Source: Betaproteobacteria bacterium LSUCC0117
Lineage (GTDB): Bacteria > Pseudomonadota > Gammaproteobacteria > Burkholderiales > Burkholderiaceae_C
Assembly: GCA_030441535.1 (NCBI GenBank)
Contig: JAUJFZ010000003.1
Location: forward strand, 62,001 to 126,000
Direction: 5' to 3'
Length of the DNA stretch: 64,000 nucleotides
Positions 25,282-34,885 of the stretch are shown one piece after another (the first letter of the stretch is position 1; every line of letters begins with the position of its first letter). A program made the position numbers and the translations under genes. Below the pieces are notes generated by a model. That model worked only from the letters and a program-made list of their open reading frames with translations, did not search any database and was not told the DNA's origin.

Positions 25282-27093
25282 TTATTTACGTTTGGCAGGC
25301 GGTAGATCGGTGCAACTGCCATGCGCGACTTCGGCGGCCATGCCAATGCTCTCGCCCAACGTTGGATGCGGGTGAATGGTCTTGCCAATGTCGACGGCGT
25401 CTGCACCCATTTCGATCGCCAAGGCCACCTCACCGATCATGTCCCCCGCATGCGTACCGACCATGCCGCCGCCCAAAATCTTACCGTGACCATGAGCCTC
25501 GGGCGAGTCATCAAACAGGAGCTTGGTCACGCCCTCATCACGGCCATTGGCGATCGCGCGGCCAGATGCGCTCCACGGGAACAGGCCCTTCTTCACTTTG
25601 ATGCCCTGGGCTTTGGCTTGATCTTCTGTCAGGCCAACCCACGCCACCTCTGGATCAGTGTAGGCGACGCTCGGAATCACTCGGGCGTTGAAAGCCGCTG
25701 CAGCCAGGTCGGCGTTTCCTTGCAACTCGCCTGCGATCACCTCTGCCGCGACGTGTGCTTCGTGCACGGCTTTGTGCGCCAGCATCGGCTGACCCACGAT
25801 GTCGCCGATAGCAAAGATGTGTCCCACATTGGTACGCATCTGAATATCAACATCGATGAAGCCGCGCTCCGTCACCGCAATGCCCGCTGCGTCGGCGCCT
25901 ATCTTCTTACCATTCGGCGAACGTCCGACCGCTTGCAAAACCAAATCATAGGTTTGGGGCGCTGGCGCACCCTCACCCTCAAAGCTCACCTCGATGCCTT
26001 TCGCTGTGGCCTTGGCACCAACGGTTTTGGTTTTGAGCATGATGTTGTCGAACCGCGGCGCGTTCATCTTTTGCCAAATCTTAACCAAATCACGGTCCGC
26101 ACCTTGCATGAGCCCGTCCATCATCTCGACGACATCCAGACGCGCACCGAGTGTGGAGTAGACCGTCCCCATTTCGAGGCCGATGATTCCACCTCCCAAA
26201 ATCAGCATGCGTTTGGGTACCGACTTGAGCGCCAAGGCGCCCGTGCTATCTACCACGCGTTCATCATTTGGCATGAACGGCAAATGCACGGCCTGCGAAC
26301 CCGCAGCGATGATGGCACGCTTGAAGGTAATGCGACGCTTTTCTCCTGTGAGGGCCTGGCCAGTCCCACTGGTGGCTGCCACCTCAATTTCGTGCGGCCC
26401 CGTAAACTGTCCGAAGCCACGCACAATATCGACCTTGCGCATCTTCGCCATCGCCGCCAAGCCGCCCGTGAGCTTGCCAATCACACTCTCTTTGTGGGTG
26501 CGGAGCTTGTTGATGTCCACTTTCGGCGCGGCAAAGGTAACGCCCAGATCCGCAAAGTGCTTGACCTCATCCATGACCGACGCAACGTGCAACAGCGCTT
26601 TGGATGGGATACAGCCAACGTTCAAACAGACACCACCAATGGTCGCGTAACGCTCGACCAAAATCACCTTTAAGCCCAAGTCTGCAGCGCGGAACGCTGC
26701 CGAGTAACCACCCGGACCACCCCCTAAAACCAGCACATCGCAATCGGTGTCGCTCGGCGCATTGACCGCCACTGCGGGTGCGGCGGGTGAAGCTGAAGGA
26801 GCCGAAGGTGCCGTAGCCGCAGCGGCCGCGGTTACAGCGGCAGGGGCTTCGACTTGCGCGCCTTCGACCTGCATGATCACCACACCTTTTGAAACTTTGT
26901 CACCCAGCTTCACATTCAAAGCTTTCACAACGCCGGCGTGGCTTGAGGGAATCTCCATCGAGGCTTTATCGGACTCCACCGTAATCAGGGACTGGTCAAC
27001 CGCGACCGTATCGCCCACGTTGACCAATAATTCAATCACAGAGACTTCATCGAAGTCGCCAATATCAGGGACCTGTACGTCAATCAGTGCCAT
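25282..27093 (-). CDS. lpdA: Dihydrolipoyl dehydrogenase with N-terminal lipoyl domain, E3 of pyruvate dehydrogenase
   Basis: E3 enzyme of the pyruvate dehydrogenase complex. The 603-residue product is about 125 residues longer than the E3 at 15.5-17.0 kb because it carries a lipoyl domain (Lys43 in VESDKASMEIPS) and an Ala/Pro linker. The flavoenzyme follows: VLVLGGGPGGYSAAFRAADLG, the disulfide motif GGVCLNVGCIPSKAL, GGGIIGLEMGTVYSTLG, AIGDIVGQPMLAHKAVHE and the terminal HPHPTLGES. Lipoyl-bearing E3 enzymes are known from beta-proteobacteria and Neisseria. Its lipoyl domain is close to the first lipoyl domain of aceF. Ten bases separate it from aceF. Confidence 0.97.
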   Translation of the reverse strand: MALIDVQVPDIGDFDEVSVIELLVNVGDTVAVDQSLITVESDKASMEIPSSHAGVVKALNVKLGDKVSKGVVIMQVEGAQVEAPAAVTAAAAATAPSAPSASPAAPAVAVNAPSDTDCDVLVLGGGPGGYSAAFRAADLGLKVILVERYATIGGVCLNVGCIPSKALLHVASVMDEVKHFADLGVTFAAPKVDINKLRTHKESVIGKLTGGLAAMAKMRKVDIVRGFGQFTGPHEIEVAATSGTGQALTGEKRRITFKRAIIAAGSQAVHLPFMPNDERVVDSTGALALKSVPKRMLILGGGIIGLEMGTVYSTLGARLDVVEMMDGLMQGADRDLVKIWQKMNAPRFDNIMLKTKTVGAKATAKGIEVSFEGEGAPAPQTYDLVLQAVGRSPNGKKIGADAAGIAVTERGFIDVDIQMRTNVGHIFAIGDIVGQPMLAHKAVHEAHVAAEVIAGELQGNADLAAAAFNARVIPSVAYTDPEVAWVGLTEDQAKAQGIKVKKGLFPWSASGRAIANGRDEGVTKLLFDDSPEAHGHGKILGGGMVGTHAGDMIGEVALAIEMGADAVDIGKTIHPHPTLGESIGMAAEVAHGSCTDLPPAKRK

Positions 27094-27102
27094 ATCAGCT
27101 CC

Positions 27103-28764
27103 TTACAGCAACACACGACGGAAGTCCGCCAAAATCTGACCAAGGAACGCATTGAAGCGCGCCGCAGCGGCGCCATCAATCACGCGGTGATCCCATGAAA
27201 GTGACAGGGGCAACATCAGACGAGGCTGGAACGCTTTGCCATCCCAAACCGGTTCCATGGTCGAGCGGCAGACACCCAAAATCGCTACCTCTGGTGCATT
27301 GATGATTGGGGTGAAGTAACGCCCGCCAATGCCGCCCAGGCTGGAGATCGTGAAGCATGCACCGGTCATGTCGGCAGGACCCAACTTGCCGTCACGTGCC
27401 TTCTTCGCCAACTCACCCATCTCCTGGCTGATTTGCAAGACACCCTTTTTATCGGCGTCTTTGATGACCGGAACCACCAAACCGTTTGGCGTATCGGCCG
27501 CAAAGCCAATGTGGAAATACTGTTTCATGACCAGCTGATCACCATCCAGCGAGCTGTTGAACTCAGGAAATTTCTTCAACGCCGCTACACAGGCTTTGAT
27601 GAGGAAAGCCAGCATCGTGACCTTCACGCCTGACTTCTCATTTTCCTTGTTGGTGGCAACGCGGAAGGCTTCTAGGTCGGTGATATCAGCGTCATCGTGG
27701 TTGGTGACATGCGGAATCATCACCCAATTACGATGCAGGTTGGCCGCACTGATTTTCTTGATACGCGAGCGATCAACGCGCTCAATCGGACCAAATTTCG
27801 CGAAGTCAACTTGTGGCCATGGCAACAAACCAAGCCCTGCGCCGCTTGTATCTGCAGAGCTGTTTTGAGCTTGTGCTGCGGTTTTGACAGCGCCGGTCAT
27901 GACGGCACGCGTGAACTGTTGCACGTCCTCTTGGGTAATACGGCCTTTCAGCCCGGTGCCTTTGACCTCCTCAAGGGGGACCCCGAGTTGTCGCGCAAAT
28001 TTGCGGATCGACGGCGACGCATAAGGCAATTTACCAGTCGGCGCTGCCGTTGGATTGTGTGCTGCCGCAGGCGCTGCCGTAACGGCCTTAGCCGGGGTCA
28101 GCGCAGTCGATGATTGGGCTCCCACTGCAGCTGGCGCGGCCGACGGCGCGGGCTGTGCAGTTGCTGTCGCGGGCGCAGCACCGCCTGTCACCGTGATATG
28201 ACCGATCAGGTCACCAATATTCACGACATCGCCCACCTTCACGGTCAAGGCCTTCAAGGTACCCGCATGGCTGCTGGGGATCTCCATGGATGCTTTGTCG
28301 GACTCAATCGTGATGAGCGACTGTTCAAGCGAAACTGTGTCACCTGGCGCCACCAATACCTCGATCACCGTGACGTCTTTGAAGTCTCCAATATCGGGCA
28401 CCATAAGCGGTACATCGCCAGAAGGCGCGGCGAGTGATGGCGCTGCGGCTGGGGCCGCAGGTGCACTGGCGGCTGTCGCGGCGACTGGTACAGCTGTCGG
28501 TGTCGGCGCTACCGCGGGGGCTGCAGTCGTACCTTCCAACTCGAGCACCAAAACGCCTTGCTTGACCTTGTCGCCTAATTTGACATGCAGGGCTTTGACA
28601 ACCCCGGCGTCGCTGGATGGAATTTCCATCGACGCCTTATCGGACTCGACCGTGATAATGGACTGGTCTTTGGCGACTGTGTCGCCAACCGCCACCAATA
28701 ACTCGATGACCGAGACTTCATCGAAGTCACCGATATCGGGCACATTCACTTGAATATTGGACAT
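27103..28764 (-). CDS. aceF: Dihydrolipoyllysine acetyltransferase, E2 of pyruvate dehydrogenase
   Basis: Forms the core of the pyruvate dehydrogenase complex and transfers acetyl to CoA. The 553-residue product has two lipoyl domains, at about 1-78 (Lys43) and 117-195, each with the motif ESDKASMEIPSS. Ala/Pro-rich flexible linkers follow, then a peripheral subunit-binding domain (SPSIRKFARQLGVPLEEVKGTG) and the catalytic domain with NWVMIPHVTNHDDADIT and the active-site SWDHRVIDGAAAARF. Two lipoyl domains instead of the three in E. coli is the usual beta-proteobacterial form. It lies between aceE (26 bases upstream) and lpdA (ten bases downstream). Confidence 0.98.
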   Translation of the reverse strand: MSNIQVNVPDIGDFDEVSVIELLVAVGDTVAKDQSIITVESDKASMEIPSSDAGVVKALHVKLGDKVKQGVLVLELEGTTAAPAVAPTPTAVPVAATAASAPAAPAAAPSLAAPSGDVPLMVPDIGDFKDVTVIEVLVAPGDTVSLEQSLITIESDKASMEIPSSHAGTLKALTVKVGDVVNIGDLIGHITVTGGAAPATATAQPAPSAAPAAVGAQSSTALTPAKAVTAAPAAAHNPTAAPTGKLPYASPSIRKFARQLGVPLEEVKGTGLKGRITQEDVQQFTRAVMTGAVKTAAQAQNSSADTSGAGLGLLPWPQVDFAKFGPIERVDRSRIKKISAANLHRNWVMIPHVTNHDDADITDLEAFRVATNKENEKSGVKVTMLAFLIKACVAALKKFPEFNSSLDGDQLVMKQYFHIGFAADTPNGLVVPVIKDADKKGVLQISQEMGELAKKARDGKLGPADMTGACFTISSLGGIGGRYFTPIINAPEVAILGVCRSTMEPVWDGKAFQPRLMLPLSLSWDHRVIDGAAAARFNAFLGQILADFRRVLL

Positions 28765-28790
28765 GTGTGTGTTCTCCGTTCGATGGCTAC

Positions 28791-31487
28791 TTAAGCGTAT
28801 AAAGGGTTCACTTTTTCAGTGTCGATGCCATATTTCTTGATGGCATCAGCAACTGTCTTAGCAGGGATCGCACCGTCATCTGCGAGGCTCTTCAGAGCAG
28901 CAATGACAACGTAGTAACGATTGACCTCGAAGTGTGTACGCAAGCGGCCGCGGAAATCACTGCGGCCGAAGCCGTCGGTGCCTAACACACGGTACGTGCG
29001 GTCTTTGGGAATGAAGGGGCGAATCTGCTCGGCATAGGCTTTCATGTAATCCGTCGTGGCGACAATCGGGCCCTTGGATGCGCTCAGTTGCTGCTCGACA
29101 AATGATTGCCGTGGTTTTTTAGTGGGATGTAATAAATTCCAGCGGTCAGCATCCTGGCCATCGCGCGTCAACTCGTTGAAACTTGGGCAACTCCATACGT
29201 CCGCGGCGATACCCCAGTCGGACTCCAGTAAGGCCTGCGCAGCAATGCTCTCACGCAAGATCGTACCGCTGCCAAGCAACTGAACGCGTTGCTTGGCCTT
29301 ACCGCCTGATTGCAGCAGATACATCCCTTTGATGATTTCAGCCTCCGTGCCGGCTTTCAAGCCAGGCATCGGGTAGTTTTCATTCAGCAGTGTGATGTAG
29401 TAGAAAATGTTTTCCTGCTGCTCGACCATGCGCTTCAAGCCGTGCTGCATGATCACGCCGACCTCGTGCGCGAACGTCGGATCGTAGGAAACACAGTTAG
29501 GAATTGTCCCTGCCAAAATGTGGCTGTGACCATCTTCGTGTTGCAAGCCTTCACCGTTGAGCGTGGTACGCCCTGAGGTGCCACCCAGCAGGAAGCCGCG
29601 CGCTTGCATGTCGCCAGCCGCCCAAGCCAAATCGCCAATGCGCTGGAAGCCGAACATGGAGTAGTAGACGAAGAACGGCACCATGATGCGGTTATTGGTG
29701 CTGTAGGAGGTGGCAGCCGCAATCCATGAAGCCATGCCGCCTGCTTCGTTGATACCCTCTTGCAAAATTTGACCGGCTTTGTCCTCTTTGTAGTAGGACA
29801 CTTGGTCTCTGTCTTGCGGTGTGTACAGCTGGCCGTGTGGGTTGTAAATACCAATTTGACGGAACATACCCTCCATACCAAAGGTACGGGCTTCGTCAAC
29901 CAAAATAGGCACCACGCGGGGACCCAACTCTTTGTCGCGCAACAACTGCGTCAAGAAACGCACGTAAGCCTGGGTGGTGGAGATTTCACGACCTTCAGCT
30001 GTGGGGTCCAAAACGGCCTTGAAGTGCGACAACTCTGGCACGGTGAATTTCTCATCTGACTTGGGCAACCGCTTGGGCAAGTAGCCCCCCAATTTTTTAC
30101 GTTGCTCATGCAGGTAACGCATCTCAGGCGTGTCGTCTGCTGGCTTATAAAACGGCAGATCTTGCAATTGGCTATCTGGAATTGGGATGTTGAAGCGGTC
30201 GCGGAAGTTGCGAACATCCTCATCCGTCAACTTCTTGGCTTGGTGGGCTGTGTTTTTACCCTCACCCGCTTTGCCCATACCGTAACCTTTGACGGTCTTG
30301 ATGAGCAGCACGGTGGGTTGTCCTTTGGTGTTCACCGCGCGGTGATAAGCCGCATAGACTTTCTTCGCGTCGTGACCACCGCGACGCAGTTTGAAGATCT
30401 CGTCATCGGTCATCTTACTGACCAGTTCGAGCGTCCGGGGATCGCGTCCGAAGAAGTGTTTACGTACAAACGCACCGTCGTTCGCTTTGAAGCCTTGGTA
30501 GTCACCGTCCAAGGTGTCCATCATGATCTTGCGTAATGCGCCCTCTTTGTCACGCGCCAACAATTCATCCCAATCAGAGCCCCAGAGCAGTTTGATGACG
30601 TTCCATCCTGCACCACGGAATTCACCCTCCAGCTCCTGCACAATCTTGCCGTTTCCACGCACCGGGCCATCTAAACGCTGCAAGTTGCAATTGACCACGA
30701 AAATCAGATTGTCCAGCCCTTCACGCGCGGCCAAACCAATTGCGCCCAAGCTTTCGGGCTCATCCATTTCGCCGTCGCCACAGAACACCCACACCTTGCG
30801 GTTTTCGGTGTTGGCGATGCCACGAGCATGCAAGTACTTGAGGAAGCGAGCTTGGTAAATGGCCATCAAAGGGCCTAAACCCATCGAGACGGTCGGGAAC
30901 TGCCAAAACTCGGGCATCAGTTTTGGGTGCGGGTAGGAGGAGAGGCCCTTACCACCCACTTCTTGACGGAAGTTCAACAACTGCTCTTCAGTCAGGCGCC
31001 CTTCTAAGTAAGCGCGGGCGTAAATGCCTGGGGCACTGTGGCCTTGGATGTACAAAAGATCACCACCGTGATCTTCGTTGGCACCATGCCAAAAATGGTT
31101 GAAGCCCGCTGCGAACATATGGGCTAAAGAGGCAAATGAGCTGATGTGTCCCCCCAGGTCGCCGCCATCTTCAGGGTGTAAACGGTTGGCCTTGACCACC
31201 ATGGCCATCGCGTTCCAGCGCATGTAAGCGCGCAGACGGCCCTCGAGTTCGAGGTTACCAGGCGAGTGCGCCTCCTCTTGCGGTTCGATGGTATTCACGT
31301 AGCCAGTGGTCGCCGAGAAAGGCATGTCAAGGCTGCGCTGGCGTGCGTGCTCGAGCATTTCTTCGAGTAACTCGTGGGCACGCTCGGGGCCGTTGGCCTC
31401 CAGTAACGCATCAAACGATTCGAGCCATTCACGGGTTTCCGCCGCGAACTCATCCGCAGCAGCGGCGATGGGATTTTTATCGGACAT
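28791..31487 (-). CDS. aceE: Pyruvate dehydrogenase E1 component, homodimeric type
   Basis: ThDP-dependent decarboxylase feeding acetyl-CoA to the TCA cycle. The 898-residue product is the long homodimeric form. Seen are FNHFWHGANEDHGGDLLYIQGHSAPGIYARA-type substrate loops, the ThDP motif from VFCGDGEMDEPES to VNCNLQRLDGPV, GYGMGKAGEGKNTAHQ, the C-terminal QEGINEAGGMASW and TNNRIMVPFFVYYSMFGFQRIGD segments, and GTDGFGRSD near the end. The ATG at 31487 has a strong AAAGGAG eight bases upstream. It is first in aceE-aceF-lpdA and divergent from the histidine kinase gene. Confidence 0.98.
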   Translation of the reverse strand: MSDKNPIAAAADEFAAETREWLESFDALLEANGPERAHELLEEMLEHARQRSLDMPFSATTGYVNTIEPQEEAHSPGNLELEGRLRAYMRWNAMAMVVKANRLHPEDGGDLGGHISSFASLAHMFAAGFNHFWHGANEDHGGDLLYIQGHSAPGIYARAYLEGRLTEEQLLNFRQEVGGKGLSSYPHPKLMPEFWQFPTVSMGLGPLMAIYQARFLKYLHARGIANTENRKVWVFCGDGEMDEPESLGAIGLAAREGLDNLIFVVNCNLQRLDGPVRGNGKIVQELEGEFRGAGWNVIKLLWGSDWDELLARDKEGALRKIMMDTLDGDYQGFKANDGAFVRKHFFGRDPRTLELVSKMTDDEIFKLRRGGHDAKKVYAAYHRAVNTKGQPTVLLIKTVKGYGMGKAGEGKNTAHQAKKLTDEDVRNFRDRFNIPIPDSQLQDLPFYKPADDTPEMRYLHEQRKKLGGYLPKRLPKSDEKFTVPELSHFKAVLDPTAEGREISTTQAYVRFLTQLLRDKELGPRVVPILVDEARTFGMEGMFRQIGIYNPHGQLYTPQDRDQVSYYKEDKAGQILQEGINEAGGMASWIAAATSYSTNNRIMVPFFVYYSMFGFQRIGDLAWAAGDMQARGFLLGGTSGRTTLNGEGLQHEDGHSHILAGTIPNCVSYDPTFAHEVGVIMQHGLKRMVEQQENIFYYITLLNENYPMPGLKAGTEAEIIKGMYLLQSGGKAKQRVQLLGSGTILRESIAAQALLESDWGIAADVWSCPSFNELTRDGQDADRWNLLHPTKKPRQSFVEQQLSASKGPIVATTDYMKAYAEQIRPFIPKDRTYRVLGTDGFGRSDFRGRLRTHFEVNRYYVVIAALKSLADDGAIPAKTVADAIKKYGIDTEKVNPLYA

Positions 31488-31642
31488 AAAGTCTCCTTTT
31501 TAGGTCAGCCCGTTTACTGGTGTTTTTTGACAGCCTAAAGTTTCCCACAAATTAAATCAATTTTCAATATATGCGATGTCATTTCATATCGTGAACTATC
31601 GAATCCGTATATCAGCGCAATGCAAGCCACTACACTTAAGCC
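31488..31642. promoter_or_regulatory. Divergent aceE / histidine kinase control region
   Basis: In 155 AT-rich bases, the minus strand shows TTGATT and TAGGCT 17 bases apart, about 60 bases before the aceE ATG, a modest sigma70 candidate. The T-rich palindromic AATT-AAATC-AATT (near 31551-31563) overlaps its -35 region. The plus-strand promoter for the kinase is not obvious; the kinase ATG has only a weak Shine-Dalgarno sequence. Any binding site of the divergently encoded FixJ-type regulator would be expected here, but none can be named. Confidence 0.4.
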
Positions 31643-34228
31643 ATGGAAAAAGCGTCCCCTTCGCAACGGCCGGCCAACAACGGCCCAACCGTCTTGAAAG
31701 CGCCCACACGCGCCTGGCGGCGTTGGTGGCGCTCACAGTCGCTGGCCTCACAAGATCGTGTTGCCACTTTCGCGCCTCTATTTGCGGTCATCGTCTTCTT
31801 GATTGCCATCGTGCTGGCGATTGGCTACCTCCGCATCGAAGAATTGGACCGAGAGCAAGAGACGATTACCCGTGACCTTGAATACGCGCAGCAGCGACTG
31901 CGGTTGCACATTCTCGACAGACAGGAACGCTTGAATGACCTCGCAAATGCCCTGATCGCCGGTACGGGCCGCACGAGAGAATTTGATGGACGCGCGCGCA
32001 CCATGGCCGAAAACTTCCGCGATTTGGAAAGCGTGTCGTGGTTGGACACCAACGACAAAGTCAAGGCCAATTTCACGGCCAACTACGCCCCCATTTCCCG
32101 CACCTATTTCGTTGGTGAAACCCTGAATGACTCACAAACCGCTGGCGGTTTAACGGTACTGCGCGACATCCAACAAACGATATACACCCGTCCGATTACC
32201 TCCAGTCCGCTATTTCCAGGGTTACACGAGGACGCGAGCTTCATGATCATGGTGCCAGTCAAATCGCAGGATAAATGGGTCGGTACCATCATGGGCGAAT
32301 TCTCGATTGCAGGCTTGCTGCGATACGGCCTGCCGCCCGAGGTGTCGATTAAATATGCCGTTGCATTAGTGGACCCGCGTGGCAAGATTCTCGCAGGCTC
32401 GCTACCACCGATGCGTCAAGTCCTAGGGGATTGGTTGCCATGGTCACCACGGCAACCCGGCTATGAGGTGTCCGTGTCGCCGATTGGAAGCAGCCTGTTA
32501 TTAAAGGCGCGGACTTGGCGAACTTCACAGGGCGTTTTGGGCAGCGCTATCTTTTGGGTCATTGCCGCACTGAGCGCATTGACCATCTGGATGCTGATGG
32601 GCAACTGGCAGCATAACCGCCGACGCGCAGAGACCCAACACGCCCTCATCGCTGAAACCAATTTCCGACGCGCCATGGAGAACTCCATGCTCACGGGCAT
32701 GCGGGCCTTGGATATGTCGGGCCGCATCACCTATGTCAATCCAGCGTTCTGCCAGATGACGGGTTGGGAAGAGTCTGAGTTGGTGGGGCAGACCCCGCCG
32801 TTCACCTACTGGCCTCACGAGGATCGCGGCATGCTGATGGCGCGATTGGATGACGAACTCAAGGGGCGCTCTAATCCATCTGGATTTGAAGTTCGCGTTC
32901 AACGCAAAAACGGTGAGATTTTTGCCGCGCGGATGTACGTGTCTCCCCTCATTGCACCAGACGGGGTTCAAACGGGTTGGATGACCTCGATGACGGACAT
33001 CACCGAGCCCAAGCGCATCCGTGAAGAGCTGAGTGCAGCGCATGAGCGCTTCACCACGGTGCTTGAAAGTCTCGACGCAGCCGTGTCCGTCGCGAGCCTT
33101 GGCGGGCAAGAGCTGTTGTTCGCCAACAAGCAGTATAGAAATTGGTTCAGTACACGTACGCTTGGCCACTACGAGGTCGTGATGCAGGCGCAAATTGGCC
33201 TGCTTAACAATTTGGCCAAAAACAATATCGATGGTGATCCCGAGGAGTTGGACCTGGGCGCCATTCCCACACACGACTTACTCGAAGCGCAAGCCAATGA
33301 CGCCGAGGTCTACATCGAGCCGCTGGGCAAGTGGCTGGAAGTCCGCGCACGATACATCAGTTGGGTCGATGGGCGATTGGCGCAGATTGTGATTGCCACA
33401 GACATCACAGCGCGACGAGAGGCGCAAGCCCAATCCGCGTTGCAAATGGAGCGTGCACAGACCGCCAGCCGTTTGATCACCATGGGTGAGATGGCATCCA
33501 GTGTGGCGCATGAGCTCAATCAGCCACTCACAGCCATTAGCAACTATTGCTCCGGCATGATCTCGCGACTTGGTAACAAGGGCATTTCAGAAACCGACCT
33601 GATTGCCGCCCTCGAAAAAACCAGCAACCAAGCCAAACGCGCTGGTCAAATCATCGCCAGGGTAAGGTCGTTTGTTAAACGCAGCGAGCCAAATCGCAGC
33701 TGGGCTGAAGTCCCCGCCATGGTCGCCAGCGCCAGCGAGTTGGTGGACATCGAGCTGCGCCGATTACAGGTTCGCTTGACCCACTACATTGCTGAGCGTT
33801 TGCCGCCTCTATCGGTAGATCGTATTTTGATTGAGCAAGTTCTAGTCAACTTGATAAAGAATGCCGCCGAGTCGGTGCAAAGTGCAAATCGCCCGGTTGG
33901 TCAGCGATGGGTTGAATTGCAGGTGAAGCCGAAAGTAGTCGATGAGTTGCCTGGCGTCGAGTTCACGGTGGAAGACAACGGACAAGGGGTACCCCCTGAA
34001 ATGCTGGAACGCATATATGATGCTTTTTACAGCACCAAAACTGAGGGCATGGGTATCGGCCTCAAACTGTGCCGCAGTATTGTGGAATCCCACAACGGCC
34101 GGATCACGGTTGAGAACCTTTACAATGGCGGGGCTTCTGCGGGTTGTCGGTTCAGTTTCTGGATCCCTTTGAAACCCGCTCCAATCGCACTCAAAGGGAC
34201 GACCACATCGGTTCAAACCGCCACTTAA
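31643..34228 (+). CDS. Membrane sensor histidine kinase with periplasmic and PAS domains
   Basis: Two-component sensor of 861 residues. TM1 is at about 41-63 and TM2 at about 298-320, enclosing a roughly 235-residue extracytoplasmic region whose alternating helix and strand pattern resembles a double PDC (Cache-like) sensor. Cytoplasmic parts are a PAS/PAC unit at about 338-460 (ALDMSGRITYVNPAFCQMTGW), a second PAS-like unit at 465-590, then HisKA with phosphoacceptor His623 in SVAHELNQPLTAI and an HATPase domain with N box NLIKNAAESV, G1 DNGQGVP and G2 GMGIGLKLC. The H-box is of the FixL/DctB class, but the FixL heme PAS motif is not seen. The partner regulator follows after 23 bases. Its position opposite aceE suggests sensing of a carboxylic acid. 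This is inference. Confidence 0.92.
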   Translation: MEKASPSQRPANNGPTVLKAPTRAWRRWWRSQSLASQDRVATFAPLFAVIVFLIAIVLAIGYLRIEELDREQETITRDLEYAQQRLRLHILDRQERLNDLANALIAGTGRTREFDGRARTMAENFRDLESVSWLDTNDKVKANFTANYAPISRTYFVGETLNDSQTAGGLTVLRDIQQTIYTRPITSSPLFPGLHEDASFMIMVPVKSQDKWVGTIMGEFSIAGLLRYGLPPEVSIKYAVALVDPRGKILAGSLPPMRQVLGDWLPWSPRQPGYEVSVSPIGSSLLLKARTWRTSQGVLGSAIFWVIAALSALTIWMLMGNWQHNRRRAETQHALIAETNFRRAMENSMLTGMRALDMSGRITYVNPAFCQMTGWEESELVGQTPPFTYWPHEDRGMLMARLDDELKGRSNPSGFEVRVQRKNGEIFAARMYVSPLIAPDGVQTGWMTSMTDITEPKRIREELSAAHERFTTVLESLDAAVSVASLGGQELLFANKQYRNWFSTRTLGHYEVVMQAQIGLLNNLAKNNIDGDPEELDLGAIPTHDLLEAQANDAEVYIEPLGKWLEVRARYISWVDGRLAQIVIATDITARREAQAQSALQMERAQTASRLITMGEMASSVAHELNQPLTAISNYCSGMISRLGNKGISETDLIAALEKTSNQAKRAGQIIARVRSFVKRSEPNRSWAEVPAMVASASELVDIELRRLQVRLTHYIAERLPPLSVDRILIEQVLVNLIKNAAESVQSANRPVGQRWVELQVKPKVVDELPGVEFTVEDNGQGVPPEMLERIYDAFYSTKTEGMGIGLKLCRSIVESHNGRITVENLYNGGASAGCRFSFWIPLKPAPIALKGTTTSVQTAT

Positions 34229-34251
34229 ATCTGCAGAGATCGAGGAATAGT

Positions 34252-34881
34252 ATGAGCTTGTCATCTAAAAAAGGGACCGTGTATATCGTCGACGATGACG
34301 AAGCAGTCCGAGACTCGTTGCAATGGTTGCTGGAGGGACGTGATTACCGCGTCCGGTGCTTCGAGTCAGCGGAGGGTTTCTTGAGCCGATATGACCCCCG
34401 AGAGGTTGCCTGCTTGGTCGTTGATATTCGTATGAACGGCATGACAGGTTTGGAGCTTCAAGACCGGCTGATCGAGCGCCAATCACCGCTTCCGATTGTC
34501 TTCATCACCGGCCATGGCGACGTACCAATGGCGGTTGAAGCCATGAAGAAAGGCGCCTTGGATTTTGTCCAAAAACCATTCAACGAAGACGACTTAACCG
34601 CGCTGGTTGAACGCATGCTCGATCATGCGCAAGAGAGTTTTGACCAATACCAACAAGCGGTCAATCGCGATGCATTGATTGCCAAGTTGACATCACGCGA
34701 GGCACAGGTTCTCGAGCGCATCGTTGCCGGTCGCCTTAACAAGCAAATTGCGGACGACTTGAACATCAGTATCAAAACGGTCGAGGCGCATCGCGCCAAC
34801 ATCATGGAAAAGCTCAATGCGAACACCGTGGCCGACTTGCTTAAGATCGCGCTGACGCCTGCCACAACAAAAGCCAACTGA
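34252..34881 (+). CDS. FixJ/NarL-class response regulator
   Basis: DNA-binding response regulator of 209 residues. The start at 34252 has GAGGAA eight bases upstream; an in-frame extension to 34144 lies within the kinase and is rejected. The receiver domain has the acidic pocket VDDDE, phosphoacceptor Asp58 in VVDIRM, the threonine in FITGHGDVPMAVEAMK and the lysine in FVQKPF, all typical of the FixJ subgroup. The C-terminal LuxR-type HTH is LTSREAQVLERIVAGRLNKQIADDL plus ISIKTVEAHRANIMEKL. It is the cognate partner of the kinase just upstream, and folD starts four bases after its stop. Targets are not known; aceE and folD are the obvious first candidates. Confidence 0.95.
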   Translation: MSLSSKKGTVYIVDDDEAVRDSLQWLLEGRDYRVRCFESAEGFLSRYDPREVACLVVDIRMNGMTGLELQDRLIERQSPLPIVFITGHGDVPMAVEAMKKGALDFVQKPFNEDDLTALVERMLDHAQESFDQYQQAVNRDALIAKLTSREAQVLERIVAGRLNKQIADDLNISIKTVEAHRANIMEKLNANTVADLLKIALTPATTKAN

Positions 34882-34885
34882 ACTG

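Noticed and set aside
25321..26673. 450-codon open frame on the plus strand opposite lpdA
   Set aside because: The complementary strand encodes a clear flavoenzyme with all motifs. The antisense frame has no recognisable domain and a composition typical of shadow frames of GC-rich genes.
32525..33274. 249-codon minus-strand frame inside the histidine kinase gene
   Set aside because: The plus-strand kinase has continuous PAS and HisKA homology here; the antisense product shows no domain.
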